Assembly (NCBI RefSeq): GCF_927798095.1
Contig: NZ_CAKMMF010000022.1
Coordinates: forward strand, 1 to 64,000
Reading direction: 5' to 3'
Source: Paenibacillus plantiphilus
GTDB taxonomy: Bacteria > Bacillota > Bacilli > Paenibacillales > Paenibacillaceae
DNA length: 64,000 nt
The translations under genes and the position numbers were made by a program. Below the pieces are notes generated by a model, which ran no database searches, was not told the origin of the DNA, and saw nothing but the letters and a program-made list of their open reading frames with translations. Positions 20,290-29,183 of this stretch are shown here, piece by piece (positions within the stretch are counted from its first letter, which is position 1; each line of letters opens with the position of its first letter).

Positions 20290-21161
20290 GCGCTCGCTTC
20301 ACCTCTTTTCATGCCGATCCAGCTAGCCATTCGCCCAGTTGCTCCTCCTTCCATACGATGGGAAAAGAAGATATCCGTCGAACAACCAGTGCACCACTCA
20401 GTCATTTCGATGTTGATCGGCAAAATTCCTGCTTTTATCATAAGCTGTCGGTTTATTTCTTTCAAGTTTATGTGCGCTTTCCCTTCTCCGACATGCTTCA
20501 CCATGACTTCGAAGTCCGCTCCGAATTGCGATTGCGAGCGGGCAAGCTCCTTCACAAGCGGCTCTACCCGATCCAGCACGATTCCATCGACCTCATAGCA
20601 GCAGCTTCCGATAGAAGGACCGATAGCCCCGCGTATGTTCTCAGCCAAGCAGCCAAACCCGGTTTGCATGGCCGCAACGGTTTCCAGCGCAATCTCCATA
20701 ACCGTTCCTTTCCACCCTGCATGCGCCAGCGCAATAACCTCACAGACCGGATCGTAGAAATAGAGCGGAACACAATCCGCATAGAAGGAGGTCAGCAGCA
20801 CATCCTTCTCCGCTGTAATCAGCGCATCCGTATCCGCAACAGCGCTGCCGCGATCAGCCCGCCCGCTGCCCCTGTCCGCTGTCCTCACGATGTGAACATG
20901 ATTGCCATGCACCTGCTCTCCGCAGGTCCACGCATCGAAAGGCCAATCCAGCGCATCCGCAATCAGCTGCCGATTGCGAACAACATCCTCAGACGCGTCG
21001 CCCACATGAAGCCCGCAATTGAGCGAAGTCCACGGCTCCCCGCTCCCCCCGCCCATACGGCTCGTAAATCCGCTGGTCAACCGATTATCTGCATGCATCC
21101 ATTTCTCTAATAAAAAAAGCGAAGGTCCCTTCGCGGAATCGTTGCGTTTAAAAGCCTCCAT
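20286..21161 (-). CDS. pgeF: Peptidoglycan editing factor / laccase-domain protein (YlmD)
   Basis: A 291 aa protein of the DUF152/laccase-domain family. The conserved zinc-binding residues are visible as His85 (QVHG), Cys130 (YADCVPL) and His147 (LAHAGWKG). Family members have purine nucleosidase or adenosine deaminase activity, and PgeF removes mis-incorporated L-Ser from peptidoglycan precursors in E. coli. The older 'polyphenol oxidase' label is probably a side activity. It is first in the tightly overlapping pgeF-ylmE-sepF-ylmG-ylmH run; GAGGTGAGG precedes the ATG. Confidence 0.9.
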   Translation of the reverse strand: MEAFKRNDSAKGPSLFLLEKWMHADNRLTSGFTSRMGGGSGEPWTSLNCGLHVGDASEDVVRNRQLIADALDWPFDAWTCGEQVHGNHVHIVRTADRGSGRADRGSAVADTDALITAEKDVLLTSFYADCVPLYFYDPVCEVIALAHAGWKGTVMEIALETVAAMQTGFGCLAENIRGAIGPSIGSCCYEVDGIVLDRVEPLVKELARSQSQFGADFEVMVKHVGEGKAHINLKEINRQLMIKAGILPINIEMTEWCTGCSTDIFFSHRMEGGATGRMASWIGMKRGEASA

Positions 21162-21259
21162 CCAGCCTCACCTCGCCACAAGTGTACCATAGCTGCGGAC
21201 ACCGATGCGAGTGAGGAAGCCAATTTCATCACCCGCACGGACGCAAGAGCCCTCTCGAA

Positions 21260-21538
21260 TCAGCGCGCCTGCGCTTCATCCTCGTCACCGCGGAATGCCT
21301 TCGCATCATCCATTCGCACAAGTACGACATCGGTGCCAATCTTCACGATATTCCGCCAAGGAATCACCACATCAGTACCGCCGCCGCCGAACAGGCCGAA
21401 AAACTTCGTATAGTTCGGCACAACGATGGAATCGATGCGCCCCTGCCGCAGGTCAAGCTCCAGATCGCTCACCTGTCCGAGCTTGCGGCCATCCACGATA
21501 TTGATAACATCCTTCGTCTGGAAATCAGATATTTTCAT
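21260..21538 (-). CDS. ylmC: YlmC/YmxH-family PRC-barrel sporulation protein
   Basis: A 92 aa protein made of one PRC-barrel domain (MKISDFQTKDVINI, GRKLGQVSDLELDL, IVVPNY), as in the YlmC/YmxH family found in spore formers next to sigG. The function is unknown. The ATG at 21538 with GGTGAGC 8 nt upstream is preferred; the frame can be extended only by a TTG at 21577 without a good ribosome site. It lies between sigG and pgeF as in B. subtilis. Confidence 0.88.
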   Translation of the reverse strand: MKISDFQTKDVINIVDGRKLGQVSDLELDLRQGRIDSIVVPNYTKFFGLFGGGGTDVVIPWRNIVKIGTDVVLVRMDDAKAFRGDEDEAQAR

Positions 21539-21577
21539 CCCGTCGCTCACCACGTTTCCCTCAGAGATTTCGTCCAA

Positions 21578-21839
21578 TTTGCCTTTATTATTACTATATG
21601 CCCGTACCCGGCAAAATGTCCTGTCCCCACTGAAAAAGTCATCGCTTAAAGCTCCTTGGGATATTTTTCAGCCGCTATCACATGCTGACGGCATTAAAAA
21701 GATCGCCTTCCATACTGCCAAGAAAGCAGAATTGGAGACGATCTCTTATGGGCGTTGAAGCGGGGTTAATCCCCGCCCTCAACTTCTTGTTTGCTTGATT
21801 AAATGTCTCAGCAATCTGAGCGGCGCATGGCGCGCCGAA
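21578..21839. other. Gap between sigG and ylmC with two inverted repeats
   Basis: No gene is evident. An imperfect 19 bp inverted repeat (agatcgccttccatactgc ... gcagaattggagacgatct) spans about 21700-21745. A GC-rich hairpin (GTTGAGGGCGGGG / CCCCGCTTCAAC on the minus strand) lies at about 21753-21783. Neither is followed by a clear U-tract. Confidence 0.5.
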
Positions 21840-22622
21840 TTACGTTTTCACATGCTTCTGCATCTGTTGAATGGCCGATTTCTCCAGCCTGGACACCTGC
21901 GCCTGCGAGATGCCGATCTCATCGGCTACCTCCATCTGTGTTTTCCCTTCGAAGAACCGCATGGACAGAATCATTTTCTCACGTTCGTTGAGCTTATGCA
22001 TAGCTTCGCGCAGCGCGATTTCCTCAATCCAAGATACATCCTTATTTTTCTCATCGCTGATTTGGTCCATCACATAGATTGGATCGCCACCGTCATGATA
22101 AATCGGTTCGAACAATGAGACCGGGTCTTGAATCGCATCAAGTGCGAATACGACATCCTCCTTCGGGACGTTAAGCGCCTCTGATATTTCCAGAATCGTC
22201 GGCTCTCTTGAATTTCTGTTCGTCAAGCTATCCCGCACCTGAAGCGCTTTATACGCGATATCCCGCAGGCTGCGCGACACGCGAATCGGGTTGTTATCCC
22301 GGAGATAACGGCGGATTTCACCGATAATCATCGGCACCGCATAAGTCGAAAATTTCACATTCTGGCCCAGATCGAAATTGTCAATTGCCTTCATTAATCC
22401 GATACATCCCACTTGAAACAGGTCATCGACAAATTCGCCACGGTTATTGAACCGTTGAATGACGCTTAGCACCAATCTCAAATTGCCGTTGACCAATTTC
22501 TCTCTTGCCGCCCATTCATTTTTCGTTTGCAATGCGGTGAACAGCTCTCGCATTTCAGCATTAGTCAAAACAGGCAGTTTCGCGGTATCCACTCCACAAA
22601 TCTCGACTTTGTTTCGGGTCAA
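21840..22622 (-). CDS. sigG: Late forespore sigma factor SigG
   Basis: Directs RNA polymerase in the forespore after engulfment. The 260 aa protein starts LTRNKVEICGVDTAKLPV, which aligns with the N-terminus of known SigG proteins. Region 2 contains NLRLVLSVIQRF and DDLFQVGCIGLMKAI; region 4 ends with the helix-turn-helix EIGISQAQVSRLEK. The start is TTG at 22622, with GGGAGG 8 nt upstream; longer versions run into the putative promoter. A terminator separates it from sigE, consistent with separate forespore-specific transcription. Confidence 0.96.
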   Translation of the reverse strand: MTRNKVEICGVDTAKLPVLTNAEMRELFTALQTKNEWAAREKLVNGNLRLVLSVIQRFNNRGEFVDDLFQVGCIGLMKAIDNFDLGQNVKFSTYAVPMIIGEIRRYLRDNNPIRVSRSLRDIAYKALQVRDSLTNRNSREPTILEISEALNVPKEDVVFALDAIQDPVSLFEPIYHDGGDPIYVMDQISDEKNKDVSWIEEIALREAMHKLNEREKMILSMRFFEGKTQMEVADEIGISQAQVSRLEKSAIQQMQKHVKT

Positions 22623-22655
22623 CGTGATTACCTCCCAAGGAGAAACATTAATGTA

Positions 22656-22684
22656 CAGTATCTCCCCGTCCCCCCATTTTATTC
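22656..22684 (-). promoter_or_regulatory. Candidate forespore (SigF/SigG-type) promoter of sigG
   Basis: GAATA (22684-22680), 14 bp and GGAGATACTG (22665-22656) on the minus strand. The -10 fits GGNNANAHTR and the -35 fits GHATR, the B. subtilis forespore sigma consensuses; the spacer is on the short side. It lies 33 bp before the TTG start and downstream of the sigE terminator. Confidence 0.45.
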
Positions 22685-22689
22685 CCATG

Positions 22690-22732
22690 AAAAAACGGCC
22701 TCTCCGCTATTAAAAAAGCAGGAGAAGCCGTT
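22690..22732 (-). terminator. sigE terminator
   Basis: A 12 bp inverted repeat (aacggcctctcc at 22694-22705 with ggagaagccgtt at 22721-22732) is followed on the minus strand by a U-run. It ends the spoIIGA-sigE transcript before sigG. Confidence 0.85.
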
Positions 22733-22809
22733 CATATCACTACTTAGAGGCATACTTGGCCATCTATACCCGAACTAAAAAATTTATATTCGCCCAAGCA
22801 GCCGTACAG

Positions 22810-23532
22810 CTAGACCATCTTGTTGAATTCCTTGCGGAGCCGTTTAATGATCCGCTTCTCCAGCCTTGAAATGTAGGATTGCGAGATACCGAGCAGGTCT
22901 GCGACATCCTTCTGAGTCTTCTCCTCTCCGTCAGCCAGCCCGAACCTGAGCTCCATAATCGTCCGTTCCCGATCTGTCAGCTTATCCAGCGCCTTATGCA
23001 GCAGCTTGCGGTCCACCTGCTCCTCGATATTGCGGTATATCGTATCGTTCTCGGTGCCGAGCACATCAGACAGCAGCAGCTCGTTCCCGTCCCAGTCAAT
23101 GTTAAGCGGTTCATCGAAGGAAACCTCTGTTCGCGTCTTGTTGTTCCGGCGCAAATACATGAGGATTTCATTCTCAATACAGCGAGATGCATAGGTGGCA
23201 AGCTTGATTTTTTTCTCAGGATCAAACGTATTCACTGCTTTAATCAAACCAATGGCTCCGATAGACACCAAATCCTCAATATTAATACCTGTGTTCTCGA
23301 ACTTGCGGGCAATATAAACGACCAGTCTCAGGTTGCGCTCAATGAGCATGGCGCGAATGGCTGTGTCGCCTGTAGGCAGCTTCTCAAGCAAATATTCCTC
23401 TTCTTCACGAGTAAGAGGCGGCGGCAGCGCTTCACTTCCACCAATATAATAGATTTCCTCACTCTTCAATCCGAATAAAAACAAAACACGATAATAATAT
23501 AACTGCAGGACTAATTTCCATTTGACGAGCAT
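22810..23532 (-). CDS. sigE: Early mother-cell sigma factor SigE (pro-form)
   Basis: Mother-cell sporulation sigma factor, made as an inactive precursor and cleaved by SpoIIGA. The 240 aa protein has a hydrophobic, basic pro-sequence (about residues 1-28, [24 protein letters not shown]) before the conserved core. Region 2 has [17 protein letters not shown] and [14 protein letters not shown]; region 4 has [15 protein letters not shown]. The ATG at 23532 overlaps the 3' end of spoIIGA by 22 nt, with GGGAGG 11 nt upstream. Confidence 0.97.
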   Translation of the reverse strand: MLVKWKLVLQLYYYRVLFLFGLKSEEIYYIGGSEALPPPLTREEEEYLLEKLPTGDTAIRAMLIERNLRLVVYIARKFENTGINIEDLVSIGAIGLIKAVNTFDPEKKIKLATYASRCIENEILMYLRRNNKTRTEVSFDEPLNIDWDGNELLLSDVLGTENDTIYRNIEEQVDRKLLHKALDKLTDRERTIMELRFGLADGEEKTQKDVADLLGISQSYISRLEKRIIKRLRKEFNKMV

Positions 23533-24509
23533 GCTGCTCCATCCCTCCCCGAAGAAGTGTGTACTGGTTCGACCGTGGCAACGCGATTGTTCAGTAATGA
23601 TGGATGGATAATTGCCTGATAAGCCCCATCTGCGACTAATTTGCCAGCATCCAATCCGATAAGCACCTTGCGCGATTGAAACCTTTCGCCCTCCCGCACA
23701 ATTTCCACGAGATCCGGCTTAATGGCGAGCATGAATTGCGCTCCACGATTGACACCCCGATACGGCACAAGCCGCAGACGATCCTGCAAGGGGAACGAAT
23801 CACCCTCCTCATGACTCATCTCTGCAATCAGCTTATCCACCTGCGATTCGCGGATACGGGCGATCCATGAAGCCGGCAATTGCTCCTTCCATACCGCTGT
23901 TTCCATGACCATGACAGGTGTGCGCGTGAGCGGCTCATACAGCTGGTTGCCTGTATCAATGAGTCCGATGCAGCGATGCTCCAGCTCGCCTATCGTTACC
24001 TTCACCTCCGCAAGATGATTAGCGACAAGATCTCGTTCCTTGCGCTGTGTCATAACGGAACGATAGATGTAGAAGCTGACGCAAACTACACTGAACAGAA
24101 ACACGATGCCCAGCTTCAGCTTAGGCTGAACCGTACCGTTCACGAACGTCATCGTATTCCATAATTCCTTTGAACCGCTCATTAATAAGTAATGAACCCC
24201 CAGCACAGCGCCAGCAGCAGCAAAATTCACCCCGTAGAAAGCGCCGATATGCCGCATGAACTGCTGTATACTTCCGAAGCCGAACGCGGTGAGCAGCATG
24301 ACGATAGACAGCGCCACCTTGATCACAATGGTGAACATAAAGGACAACGGCGGGAATACAAGCATGATTGCGTACAGCGCTCCTATAGAGGCAGCCAGCA
24401 GCACACGCCACCATTTGGCCCTGATGTTCCGTACCCATGCTGTCATAAGGAGAGCGGAGCCATCAATGAGCAGATTGATCATGAAATACACATCGATATA
24501 GACAGCGTC
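23511..24509 (-). CDS. spoIIGA: Pro-SigE processing protease SpoIIGA
   Basis: Membrane aspartic protease that activates SigE when signalled by forespore SpoIIR. About 332 aa. Five hydrophobic segments occupy the N-terminal half (to about residue 150), followed by a cytosolic protease domain with the active-site Asp at about residue 186 in GLIDTGN. The start is uncertain: the family N-terminus ([15 protein letters not shown]) is preceded in frame only by CTG (24509, next to AGGAAGGTGAG) or by an upstream ATG at 24581. CTG is assumed. Confidence 0.92.
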   Translation of the reverse strand, partial: DAVYIDVYFMINLLIDGSALLMTAWVRNIRAKWWRVLLAASIGALYAIMLVFPPLSFMFTIVIKVALSIVMLLTAFGFGSIQQFMRHIGAFYGVNFAAAGAVLGVHYLLMSGSKELWNTMTFVNGTVQPKLKLGIVFLFSVVCVSFYIYRSVMTQRKERDLVANHLAEVKVTIGELEHRCIGLIDTGNQLYEPLTRTPVMVMETAVWKEQLPASWIARIRESQVDKLIAEMSHEEGDSFPLQDRLRLVPYRGVNRGAQFMLAIKPDLVEIVREGERFQSRKVLIGLDAGKLVADGAYQAIIHPSLLNNRVATVEPVHTSSGRDGAACSSNGN

Positions 24510-24593
24510 CAGACACTCACCTTCCTGCCCTTCATTCCCATTCCAGAGGCTGCTCCTGCCGAGCGCTCGGATAAGGATCATCAGCTTGTGTCT

Positions 24594-24626
24594 AGTATAG
24601 TTAAAGCCTATTACAATGTCTGTCTA
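24594..24626 (-). promoter_or_regulatory. Candidate spoIIG promoter with 21 bp spacer
   Basis: TAGACA (24626-24621) and TATACT (24599-24594) on the minus strand are separated by 21 bp. The B. subtilis spoIIG promoter is known for an abnormally long (22 bp) spacer between SigA elements, overcome by Spo0A~P; the same geometry is seen here upstream of spoIIGA. Assignment is by analogy. Confidence 0.55.
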
Positions 24627-24651
24627 AACATGCCGTCACCAGCCATCTTTT

Positions 24652-24660
24652 TTTGTCGAT
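24652..24660 (+). promoter_or_regulatory. Candidate Spo0A box
   Basis: TTTGTCGAT differs in its last base from the 0A-box core TTTGTCGAA. It is about 25 bp upstream of the candidate spoIIG -35, in reverse orientation, a plausible position for Spo0A binding. Confidence 0.4.
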
Positions 24661-24789
24661 GCCGCCCGCTTCATCCACCGGCCCATATCGTCAGACAGCA
24701 TAAGAAAAAACAGGGCTGTCCGATAAGTCCAATGTCCAATGAGTCAGTCCCAATTGATGTGAAAAGAGATACCTCCAAAACACATCACA

Positions 24790-25110
24790 TTCACACATTC
24801 GAGCCGGTCTGTAAAACGATTTTTCCGGCTTACACGAAGAATCGCGCACTTTCTGGTAGCTGTAAGCGGTTTTTGTCTGCTTATAGCCCCCACCGAAGCC
24901 CATTTCACTCACTCGCTAAGGCTGTAAAACGATTTTTCCCGCTTATACGGCCGATCGCGTTCCTTTCAGCAGCTTTAAGCAGGCTTTTCCCGCTTACAGT
25001 AGTCTCCTGCATCGACGCCCCGCACTCCATGCATATGATGACAACCTTCGTACACGAGCAGCTTGAGTCCATTCTTTGGATTCCCACAGACCAAATTCTC
25101 CTCTATAGGG
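24790..25110. repeat. Dispersed repeat A, copy 1 (T-loop hairpins plus conserved tail)
   Basis: About 320 bp, estimated by eye at over 80% identical to 48970-49290. It contains four related hairpin motifs (near 24809, 24860, 24921 and 24971) of the form TGTAARCGG-TTTTT-CCGCTTA. A ~95 bp tail follows (about 25000-25095), almost unchanged between copies. The spoIIGA-ftsZ gap it occupies (24630-25700) has no convincing gene. The minus-strand 60-codon frame at 24905-25087 recurs in copy 2 but has no good ribosome site. Confidence 0.85.
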
Positions 25111-25336
25111 CAGCGATTTTATACTTTCTGTCAGGTAGAAAAACGTCAGCGAAGCCCTGACAGTCCTTATACGTTTGAAGATAGCTGCGACGCTCTCAGT
25201 AAACATAGATCATCGACGCTTTCTATCCCCTCGCTCGTTCTGCGAGCCGGTTTTTCACGCTTTTACAACGTTCACTCATCATTCAGAACACTGTAGTCGG
25301 TTTTGTCCGTTATCTTTCATCCTGTTACGCATATGA

Positions 25337-25438
25337 GGGCTCTATTTCATTTCGGGCTCTATTTCATTTTGGACTCTATTTCATTTTGGACTCTATTTCA
25401 TTTTGGGCTCTATTTCAATTTGAGCTCTATTTCAAATT
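25337..25438. repeat. Six 17 bp tandem repeats
   Basis: Six consecutive units of consensus GGRCTCTATTTCATTTT, with the last two diverging. They are non-coding, between repeat A and the structured element in the ftsZ-spoIIGA gap. Seventeen is not a multiple of three, so no reading frame is conserved. Confidence 0.9.
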
Positions 25439-25465
25439 CAGTAGTTGACTTTGCGTTCGGGCACA

Positions 25466-25590
25466 GCGGAGGGTTGGAGGGATTCTGAAGAAACGATAGT
25501 GTTCGCCTTTAAAGCCTGATTTCAACCTATAATCACCCTACAATGAAGAAATCGGGCTTTAACAGCGATCGGAAGAACCCTCCGAACCCG
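25466..25590 (+). ncRNA. Structured element B, copy 1 (candidate RNA)
   Basis: A ~125 nt imperfect palindrome. The outer stem is GGAGGG-A-TTCT with AGAACCCTCC, plus GGGTT/AACCC. An asymmetric internal region follows (GAAGAAACGATAGTGTTCGCCTTT on the left arm, AACAGCGATCGGA on the right), then a 13 bp inner stem (AAAGCCTGATTTC / GAAATCGGGCTTT) and a ~24 nt loop. The single T-G pair in the inner stem is tolerated as G-U only in plus-strand RNA, which favours this orientation. Homologous copies lie at 63860-63983 (plus) and 63602-63722 (minus). I do not recognise it as a known family; it could also be a hairpin mobile element. Confidence 0.65.
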
Positions 25591-25649
25591 GAGCCTCCTA
25601 GCGGATTGTTCTTCGATACGTCAACCGCTGAGTTTTGAGCTTGATTTTC

Positions 25650-25689
25650 ACATGAAAAAACCGTTCTCCGAATATCCGGAAAACGGTTT
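25650..25689 (-). terminator. ftsZ terminator
   Basis: AAACCGTTTTCCG pairs with CGGAGAACGGTTT on the minus strand around a short loop and is followed by a U-run. It lies 18 bp after the ftsZ stop and ends the dcw transcript. Confidence 0.92.
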
Positions 25690-25706
25690 GGTTCGCATGG
25701 ATAGAA

Positions 25707-26843
25707 TTATCTATCGTTGTTGCGACGATTGCGAAGGAATGCTGGAATATCAAGCTGGTCACTTGAAATGTTGTTGCTGCCAAAAGGCTTAGGACCCGTG
25801 CTTGTGCTCGTACCTGTCGACGGCTGACGTGTTTCCACTGGAGCCTCCGCAGTCTGAGCACCTGGCGAACGGCGAAGCGCTTGGCTTCCGCGATGCTCGA
25901 AACCTGTCGCGATAACCGTCACTTTAATATCTTCCTTCAAGTTCTCGTCAATACTTGCGCCGAAGATCATATTCACATCAGGATCAGATGCAGAAATAAC
26001 GATCTCAGCAGCTTCATTCACTTCATAGAGAGACAGATTAGCTCCGCCTGTAATATTCATAATGATCCCGCGCGCTCCGTCAATGGACGTCTCCAGCAGC
26101 GGGCTTTGAATCGCCTTGCGCGCAGCTTCCGCCGCACGGTTCTCTCCTGTTGCTGCGCCAATGCCCATAAGCGCAGAACCGCGCTCTGTCATAATGGTCT
26201 TCACGTCAGCGAAGTCAAGATTAATGAGGCCTGGAACAGCGATCAGATCGGAGATGCCTTGCACCGCTTGCTTCAGTACATTATCCGCTTCGCGGAATGC
26301 TTCGAGCATCGGCGTCTTCTTATCTACGATTTCCAGCAAGCGGTCATTGGGAATGACGATAAGCGTATCGACCTTCTCCTTGAGCGCCTCGATGCCAAGC
26401 TCAGCTTGACCGGAACGTTTGCGGCCCTCGAAGGTGAACGGGCGAGTGACAACCCCAACTGTGAGCGCTCCGCATTCGCGGGCAATCTCAGCAATAACGG
26501 GCGCTGCGCCTGTGCCTGTGCCGCCTCCCATGCCTGCGGTTACGAATACCATGTCCGCGCCCTTGAGCGTGTTCATGACCGTCTCGCGCGATTCCTCAGC
26601 CGCCTTCTTGCCGACCTCAGGATTTGCGCCTGCGCCTAGTCCGCGAGTCAGCTTGTCGCCGATTTGCAGCTTTTGCTCGGATTTGGCCATATGGAGTGCT
26701 TGCGCATCCGTATTCACCGTTATAAATTCTACACCTTTAACGCCATTCTCGATCATTCGGTTGACTGCATTGCTTCCGCCGCCGCCAACACCGATAACTT
26801 TGATCTGGGCCAGTTGCTCCATATCGAAATCGAACTCCAACAT
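25707..26843 (-). CDS. ftsZ: Cell division GTPase FtsZ
   Basis: Tubulin homologue that polymerises into the Z-ring. The 378 aa protein has the GTP-binding signature GGGTGTG at 106-112, the N-terminal [17 protein letters not shown], a variable linker (about 320-365) rich in Thr, Ser and Pro, and a C-terminal conserved peptide [10 protein letters not shown] for FtsA/SepF binding. The ATG at 26843 has GGGGG 10 nt upstream; seven upstream in-frame codons are unlikely to be translated. It immediately follows ftsA and is followed by a strong terminator. Confidence 0.98.
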   Translation of the reverse strand: MLEFDFDMEQLAQIKVIGVGGGGSNAVNRMIENGVKGVEFITVNTDAQALHMAKSEQKLQIGDKLTRGLGAGANPEVGKKAAEESRETVMNTLKGADMVFVTAGMGGGTGTGAAPVIAEIARECGALTVGVVTRPFTFEGRKRSGQAELGIEALKEKVDTLIVIPNDRLLEIVDKKTPMLEAFREADNVLKQAVQGISDLIAVPGLINLDFADVKTIMTERGSALMGIGAATGENRAAEAARKAIQSPLLETSIDGARGIIMNITGGANLSLYEVNEAAEIVISASDPDVNMIFGASIDENLKEDIKVTVIATGFEHRGSQALRRSPGAQTAEAPVETRQPSTGTSTSTGPKPFGSNNISSDQLDIPAFLRNRRNNDR

Positions 26844-26860
26844 TCTGTTGTATCCCCCGT

Positions 26861-28102
26861 TCAAATGAATTCGCTAAACATATTTTTCAGCCGCTCGAAC
26901 AGTCCGGGTTTCGGCGACGCAGTGGATCCCGTCTTCTTGTTAGCGCTCTTCTTAGCTGTGCTGACAGAACGGTTACGCATGTACTTCGAGACGTATTGAA
27001 TCATCCCCACGCCGCTTGTGAATGCTGGATCTCTTACGCCGATATAATCGGGTACCGCAATGCGTACTGATGATTCCAACTCGCTCTGGGCGAGTGCAAG
27101 CGTTCCTGGCATAACTACGGAGCCGCCGGTTAGAACATAGCCGTTCACTTTGTCCCCGTATCCAAGACGCCGCACTTCCTGATGAATGAGATGAAAGATC
27201 TCCTGCATTCGCGGCTCGATAATATTGGCCAAATCGACTTGTGAAAATTCTTTCTCTACATTACTGCCCATTCGCATAACTTTGAACTTCTGATCCTCGG
27301 CAGCATCGTCAATAAGCGAGCAGCCGAACTTCTGCTTAATTTTCTCCGCCTGCTCCGTTTGAGTTCGGAGTCCGTAAGAGATATCACTTGTCACATATTC
27401 GCCGCCGATAGGCAGCGTAGAGGTGGCCGTAATGCTGCCGCCTTCAAAGATTGCGATCGTACACTGCCCTGCCCCGATATCGGCCAGAACGGTTCCCATC
27501 ATTTTCTCATCCTTGGTGAGCGCCATTTGACCGGATGCCAGCGACATCAGAATGACGCCAGCTATACGCAGATTGGCTTTCTCCACACATCGGACTAAAT
27601 TATGTATCGCCGTCTTAGCGCCGGTCACGACCGTTGCTTCAGCCTCAAGGCGAACACCGATCATTCCTCTGGGATCAGAGATTCCTTCCAGACCATCGAC
27701 CAGATATTGCTTCGGTACAAGGTTAATAATCTCCCGTTCAGGCGGAAGCGCGACTACCTTCGCCGCCTGCAGCACCCGTTCGATGTCATCCTCGCCGATC
27801 TCCCTGTCTTCGTTCGATACAGCTACAACGCCATGATTGGTCTGCAACGCGATATGATTGCCTTGAATTCCGACGTAAACGTCGCTTATTTGAATACCAA
27901 CCATGCGTTCTGCATGATCCACCGCATTGCGTATGGATTGCACGGTTTGGTCAATATCAACAATAGCGCCTTTGCGAATGCCTTCCGAGTCGGCAGATCC
28001 AACTCCAATAATATTAATGGCTCCGTTGCTCACTTCGCCAATAATAGCTCGAACCTTGGATGTACCGATGTCTAAACTAACGATGATGTCGTTGCTGCTC
28101 AA
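26861..28102 (-). CDS. ftsA: Cell division protein FtsA
   Basis: Actin-like ATPase that tethers FtsZ to the membrane and recruits later divisome proteins. The 413 aa protein has the N-terminal phosphate loop [17 protein letters not shown], the inserted 1C/SHS2 domain (about 85-165), the second phosphate motif [17 protein letters not shown] and a C-terminal amphipathic helix ([13 protein letters not shown]) for membrane binding. The start is TTG at 28102, with GGAGG 9 nt upstream, matching the family N-terminus ([11 protein letters not shown]). A SigH-type promoter lies 67 bp upstream. Confidence 0.97.
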   Translation of the reverse strand: MSSNDIIVSLDIGTSKVRAIIGEVSNGAINIIGVGSADSEGIRKGAIVDIDQTVQSIRNAVDHAERMVGIQISDVYVGIQGNHIALQTNHGVVAVSNEDREIGEDDIERVLQAAKVVALPPEREIINLVPKQYLVDGLEGISDPRGMIGVRLEAEATVVTGAKTAIHNLVRCVEKANLRIAGVILMSLASGQMALTKDEKMMGTVLADIGAGQCTIAIFEGGSITATSTLPIGGEYVTSDISYGLRTQTEQAEKIKQKFGCSLIDDAAEDQKFKVMRMGSNVEKEFSQVDLANIIEPRMQEIFHLIHQEVRRLGYGDKVNGYVLTGGSVVMPGTLALAQSELESSVRIAVPDYIGVRDPAFTSGVGMIQYVSKYMRNRSVSTAKKSANKKTGSTASPKPGLFERLKNMFSEFI

Positions 28103-28168
28103 GCCGTGGCACCTCCGTTTCAACAGTTTTTGGTACAGTCATATGTTAGTTCCGCGCACTTTTCCTAC

Positions 28169-28197
28169 TAATTCAACGCGGTTTATATTTTCCCTCT
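28169..28197 (-). promoter_or_regulatory. Candidate SigH promoter of ftsAZ
   Basis: AGAGGGAAA (28197-28189), 11 bp and GTTGAATTA (28177-28169) on the minus strand. The -10 fits the SigH consensus RNNGAATWW completely and the -35 fits RNAGGAWWW with one mismatch. In B. subtilis ftsAZ has a SigH promoter that raises FtsZ at sporulation onset, and this lies at the equivalent position. Confidence 0.6.
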
Positions 28198-28330
28198 TTT
28201 TTCAACAAAGTTTTCAAGGTTGCAAATGTTTCCAGCGCCGCTGCATGCGGCTTATTCCGTACAAGAACTTGTTAAGAAAGAAAAAAGAGTTTGTAAATTC
28301 CCATAATTAAAATTCTATCACTCTTTGAAG

Positions 28331-29101
28331 CTATTGAGTAGCCTCTTTTTGATTTGTTTCCTCATTTTCTACTTCTTCTGGTACAAAAGATTCATATGTA
28401 TCCGCGATTAACATCGTCACCAGCCCCGGTTCCTGCGTCTCTACCACGCTGTTCAGGATCGAAATTTTGTCAGGCAGCAGCGAAGCAGCCGTTATGATCT
28501 CAAACTTGGTGCGCGTATAAATGCGGATACGATCCGGGAATGACTTCGTAGGGGATGGAATAATCTCTGAGAAATCAGTTAACGAAGCAGCAGGTATACT
28601 CGCCAGCTGTTTGCTTAATTCTGTCTTCAAGGGGTCGCCCGGCTCCCAGCCGGAGAGTATAGGCTTGTCCACAATCAAGTCGCCGCTTGGAGCGGCAACG
28701 CTGACGCCATTGGACAATATAGCAGTAAGCTCTCCTTTATCGGACAGCTCGTATGCGACTGTAGGATATTCCTGCACCACTATTTGAATGCGTCCCGGAA
28801 AAGATTTAGTCACTTCAACCTTTTCAATCGGCTTCAATTGTTTGATACGCTCTTCGATGGCAGACGCCGAAGTGCCGAAATAGGCATCGCCAGATACAAT
28901 TCCTGCCGCCTGCTGAATCATTTGCTCCGTCAAATATTTCTGCCCTTCTACAGAAATGGCAGAAACCTTGCTGATCGAAGAGTTGAAGAATAGAACGCAT
29001 AGTATGACGATGAACAGCAATATAATAACGATAAGTAAATTGCGGCCGCCTCGTCGTTTCTTTCGGACAGGCTCCCGCAGTACGGGCACTTTCTCTTGCA
29101 T
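28331..29101 (-). CDS. divIB: Cell division protein DivIB/FtsQ
   Basis: Bitopic divisome protein linking the Z-ring to septal peptidoglycan synthesis in a complex with FtsL and DivIC. The 256 aa protein has a basic N-terminal tail, one membrane helix at about 21-39, a POTRA domain (about 41-112), a beta domain with SFPDRIRIYTRTKFEI and an acidic, disordered C-terminus. The ATG at 29101 has GAGAGGGG 8 nt upstream. It lies between murA and ftsA. Confidence 0.94.
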   Translation of the reverse strand: MQEKVPVLREPVRKKRRGGRNLLIVIILLFIVILCVLFFNSSISKVSAISVEGQKYLTEQMIQQAAGIVSGDAYFGTSASAIEERIKQLKPIEKVEVTKSFPGRIQIVVQEYPTVAYELSDKGELTAILSNGVSVAAPSGDLIVDKPILSGWEPGDPLKTELSKQLASIPAASLTDFSEIIPSPTKSFPDRIRIYTRTKFEIITAASLLPDKISILNSVVETQEPGLVTMLIADTYESFVPEEVENEETNQKEATQ

Positions 29102-29183
29102 AGCTTGTCCCCTCTCCGTGCAAACGAGAACGGCATGACGCCTGGAAAGAACGCCGCCGTTCACGATATATCCATCTAATCAA

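Noticed and set aside
24905-25087. 60-codon minus-strand frame, recurring at 49088-49270
   Set aside because: The frame is open in both repeat A copies and the first 16 residues are identical, but DNA identity alone explains this; there is no good ribosome site and the second half has many amino-acid changes. Kept only as a test in the repeat A finding.
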